Assembly: GCA_947497195.1 (NCBI GenBank)
Contig: CANMGM010000145.1
Coordinates: 1 to 6,244 of the forward strand
Direction of reading: 5' to 3'
DNA: 6,244 nucleotides
Source: Bacteroidota bacterium
GTDB lineage: Bacteria; Bacteroidota; Bacteroidia; M30B66
In this document: piece after piece, positions 6,101 to 6,244 of the stretch
Layout: each line of letters opens with the position of its first letter
Position numbering within the stretch: the stretch's first letter is position 1
Translations under genes and position numbers: made by a program
The notes under the pieces: model-generated
Databases searched by the model: none
Told to the model about the DNA's origin: nothing
Seen by the model: the letters and a program-made list of their open reading frames with translations, nothing else

Positions 6101-6244
6101 CATCTCTGCTCCTGCAACTACAGGTTCGGCGTTCACCGGCACTTTCTTCTTTGCCGATTCGGATGGTTCATACCCACACTCAAGCAAAGATGCATCATTG
6201 GATCACTTAAGTCATTGCGAATATTGGACCTTAGACCGCAATGC
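3105..6244 (+). CDS. Large exported tandem-repeat surface protein, adhesin-like (3' end outside the window)
   Basis: From ATG 3105 the frame stays open to the right edge: 1046 complete codons and no stop. Residues 1-31 are a likely signal peptide (hydrophobic core VLFAAALLLPAFADA, cleavage near Ala31); Met13 (3141) is an alternative start. Residues 34-70 (YTWTG, WGNASNWSP, PDVGDDVTI) match an N-terminal pattern common in Bacteroidota secreted proteins. Residues about 123-890 are repeats: a partial copy, four full units beginning at GGN motifs at residues 164, 328, 493 and 658, and a decayed fifth from 823. They are rich in Thr, Ser, Asn and Gly with TFNG strand-turn motifs, suggesting a beta-solenoid. 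Residues about 973-1046 (VQGPV, FPIG, YRPIGISAP, EYWTLDRN) resemble a segment I recall from large T9SS-secreted proteins. Cysteines are very few. An extracellular or surface adhesive role is inferred from architecture only; a T9SS sorting domain is expected at the unseen C-terminus. There is no recognisable catalytic motif. Confidence 0.93.
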   Translation, partial: MKTLYTQTNFSSMIFRVLFAAALLLPAFADAASYTWTGAVSSAWGNASNWSPSTGTPDVGDDVTIVSGSNNPTFTEVAGLNNFTITSGSFNLNGFTLTINGSANFNGGSINNGAISCSGTVLFAGTTFSVNVTTNSASVSFNGSTFNNPVSITKSGSGSVTSSGGNSFNNTFSLSNTGSGEIILANVNPDSYKQNVSFTNSGTGWISVAHVASGNSFEGDITFASTGSSAGIRLGQGGGSSTLASTKLLQIGGSGFSIGDLYLRNLTQSGTTAQSLTLTGTASLSLKTGCTFNANVTFSAPQLFLDGSTFNGTASFTKSGSGNNQSLGGNVFNGTTTFVNSGSGELLLGVSNADDFNAAVTFTQSGNQMTYVAHGAAGTDFAQNITVNSTGSSKGVRFGQSGGSATLADGRRIIIGGSGFTAGSLRLRNFTQVGTTAQTITLNSGTAAVYLETGTTFNAAVNYKFPQVFLNGATFNSTLTIEKSGSTANIGTGGNTFNDDVTLINSSSAGLTLGSTSADIFNGILTVNSTGGSFIQLAHGGSGHQFNGDVILNSTPSSLGIRFGQANGSATLADTKTITIGIDGFSSGDLIIRGLTQTGSTAQTLVDFIDAVTLQLETGTTFNGAVTFTAPGIILNGATFNADAVLTKTGDMSSVSEGGNTFNGLLTLESTGLGEWILGSANADIFAQNIIVDNFGSDVIYLADGGSGHQFNGNITMNSTGSSLGVRIGQNGGTSTLANAKSLRIGTSGFDVGDLRIAGFTQTGTTAQVLDTFGSGAELYVENGNTFNGNVTFNCPGIYLNGTTFNGTVNIVKSGGSPNISNGGNVFNGATSIAVTGAGAMFMGGSTGDDFNEDVSFRQTTTFTLFPAYNSNSTFAKSISTEGSSTAISFAASNGRVTFDGSANQNVVGDASMPPDFGYVSVNKPSNRITLMVPVIISNNLTLTSGLILSTSTNLVTVLDNATVSGASSSSHVQGPVKKEGNDAFTFPIGKSGVYRPIGISAPATTGSAFTGTFFFADSDGSYPHSSKDASLDHLSHCEYWTLDRN
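3471..3593 (+). repeat. Partial leading copy of the 165-residue repeat
   Basis: Residues about 123-163 of the surface protein (FAGTTF, FNGSTFNNPVSITKSGSG) align with the second part of the full units (ETGTTFN, LNGATFN...KSG). The first part of the unit is missing, so the array begins mid-unit after the N-terminal domain. Confidence 0.7.
3594..5570 (+). repeat. Four full tandem units of a 164-165-residue protein repeat
   Basis: Units start at the GGNxFN motif at 3594, 4086, 4581 and 5076, with the next occurrence at 5571: periods of 492, 495, 495 and 495 bp. An independent landmark, the Arg of the R(L/F/I)GQ motif, falls at residues 233, 397, 562 and 727, giving the same spacing (164, 165, 165). 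In order, each unit contains GGNxFNG, a short strand ending in LG, ADxFN (or a variant), GxxFxxNIxxNSTGSS, RxGQxGGSATLA, IGGxGFxxGDLRLR, FTQxGTTAQ, LETGTTFNGxVTF and LNGxTFNGxxxxxKSG. Copies three and four look closest to each other (both GGSGHQFNG and ADIF). The DNA of the copies is clearly diverged, so these are old duplications rather than recent slippage. Confidence 0.92.
5571..5789 (+). repeat. Decayed, incomplete fifth copy of the repeat
   Basis: Begins with GGNVFNGATS and a GDDFNEDVSF element that still align with the unit. The R-x-GQ position is replaced by ISFAAS at about residue 889 (expected near 892), and similarity then fades into the following segment (VTFDGSANQNVVG). The array therefore ends about halfway through a unit. 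Confidence 0.65.

Overview
The window looks like chromosomal DNA of a Bacteroidota bacterium. Three observations support this. First, ispG (918-2864) is the long, three-domain form, about 648 residues with a roughly 245-residue insertion, which is typical of that phylum. Second, the secreted protein encoded just upstream ends in a type IX secretion (T9SS) C-terminal sorting domain, a system essentially confined to the Bacteroidota. Third, the promoter-like sites match the phylum's TAnnTTTG -7 element, and the starts lack clear Shine-Dalgarno sequences. I cannot name a genus from sequence reading alone.

Layout from left to right. Positions 1-56 hold the first 18 codons of a gene on the minus strand that runs off the left edge. 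Positions 57-150 form a divergent intergenic region with a good promoter for the plus-strand gene and several copies of TCAATTC/GAATTGA, including a 16-bp palindrome. Positions 151-852 encode a small exported T9SS-cargo protein. Positions 853-917 are a short spacer with a -7 element and an inverted repeat that reaches into the ispG start codon. Positions 918-2864 are ispG. Positions 2865-3104 contain no gene but have several hairpin-forming inverted repeats. From 3105 to the right edge runs one very long open frame, at least 1046 codons with no stop in the window. It encodes an exported, Thr/Ser/Asn/Gly-rich repeat protein that is probably a cell-surface adhesin-like protein.

The most striking object is the repeat protein. 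It contains four complete copies of a unit of 164, 165, 165 and 165 residues, preceded by a partial copy and followed by a decayed fifth copy. Each unit is itself built from smaller TFNG-type strand-turn elements, suggesting a beta-solenoid. The copies have diverged in DNA sequence but kept their length almost exactly. After the repeats comes a segment resembling one I recall from large Bacteroidota secreted proteins (VQGPV...FPIG...YRPI...EYWTLDRN). The C-terminus, where a T9SS signal would be expected, lies outside the window.

Functionally, ispG is an isoprenoid housekeeping gene (MEP pathway, penultimate step) sitting between two genes for exported proteins. Nothing seen links the three in one pathway. 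I see no RNA genes, mobile elements, CRISPR arrays or attachment sites.
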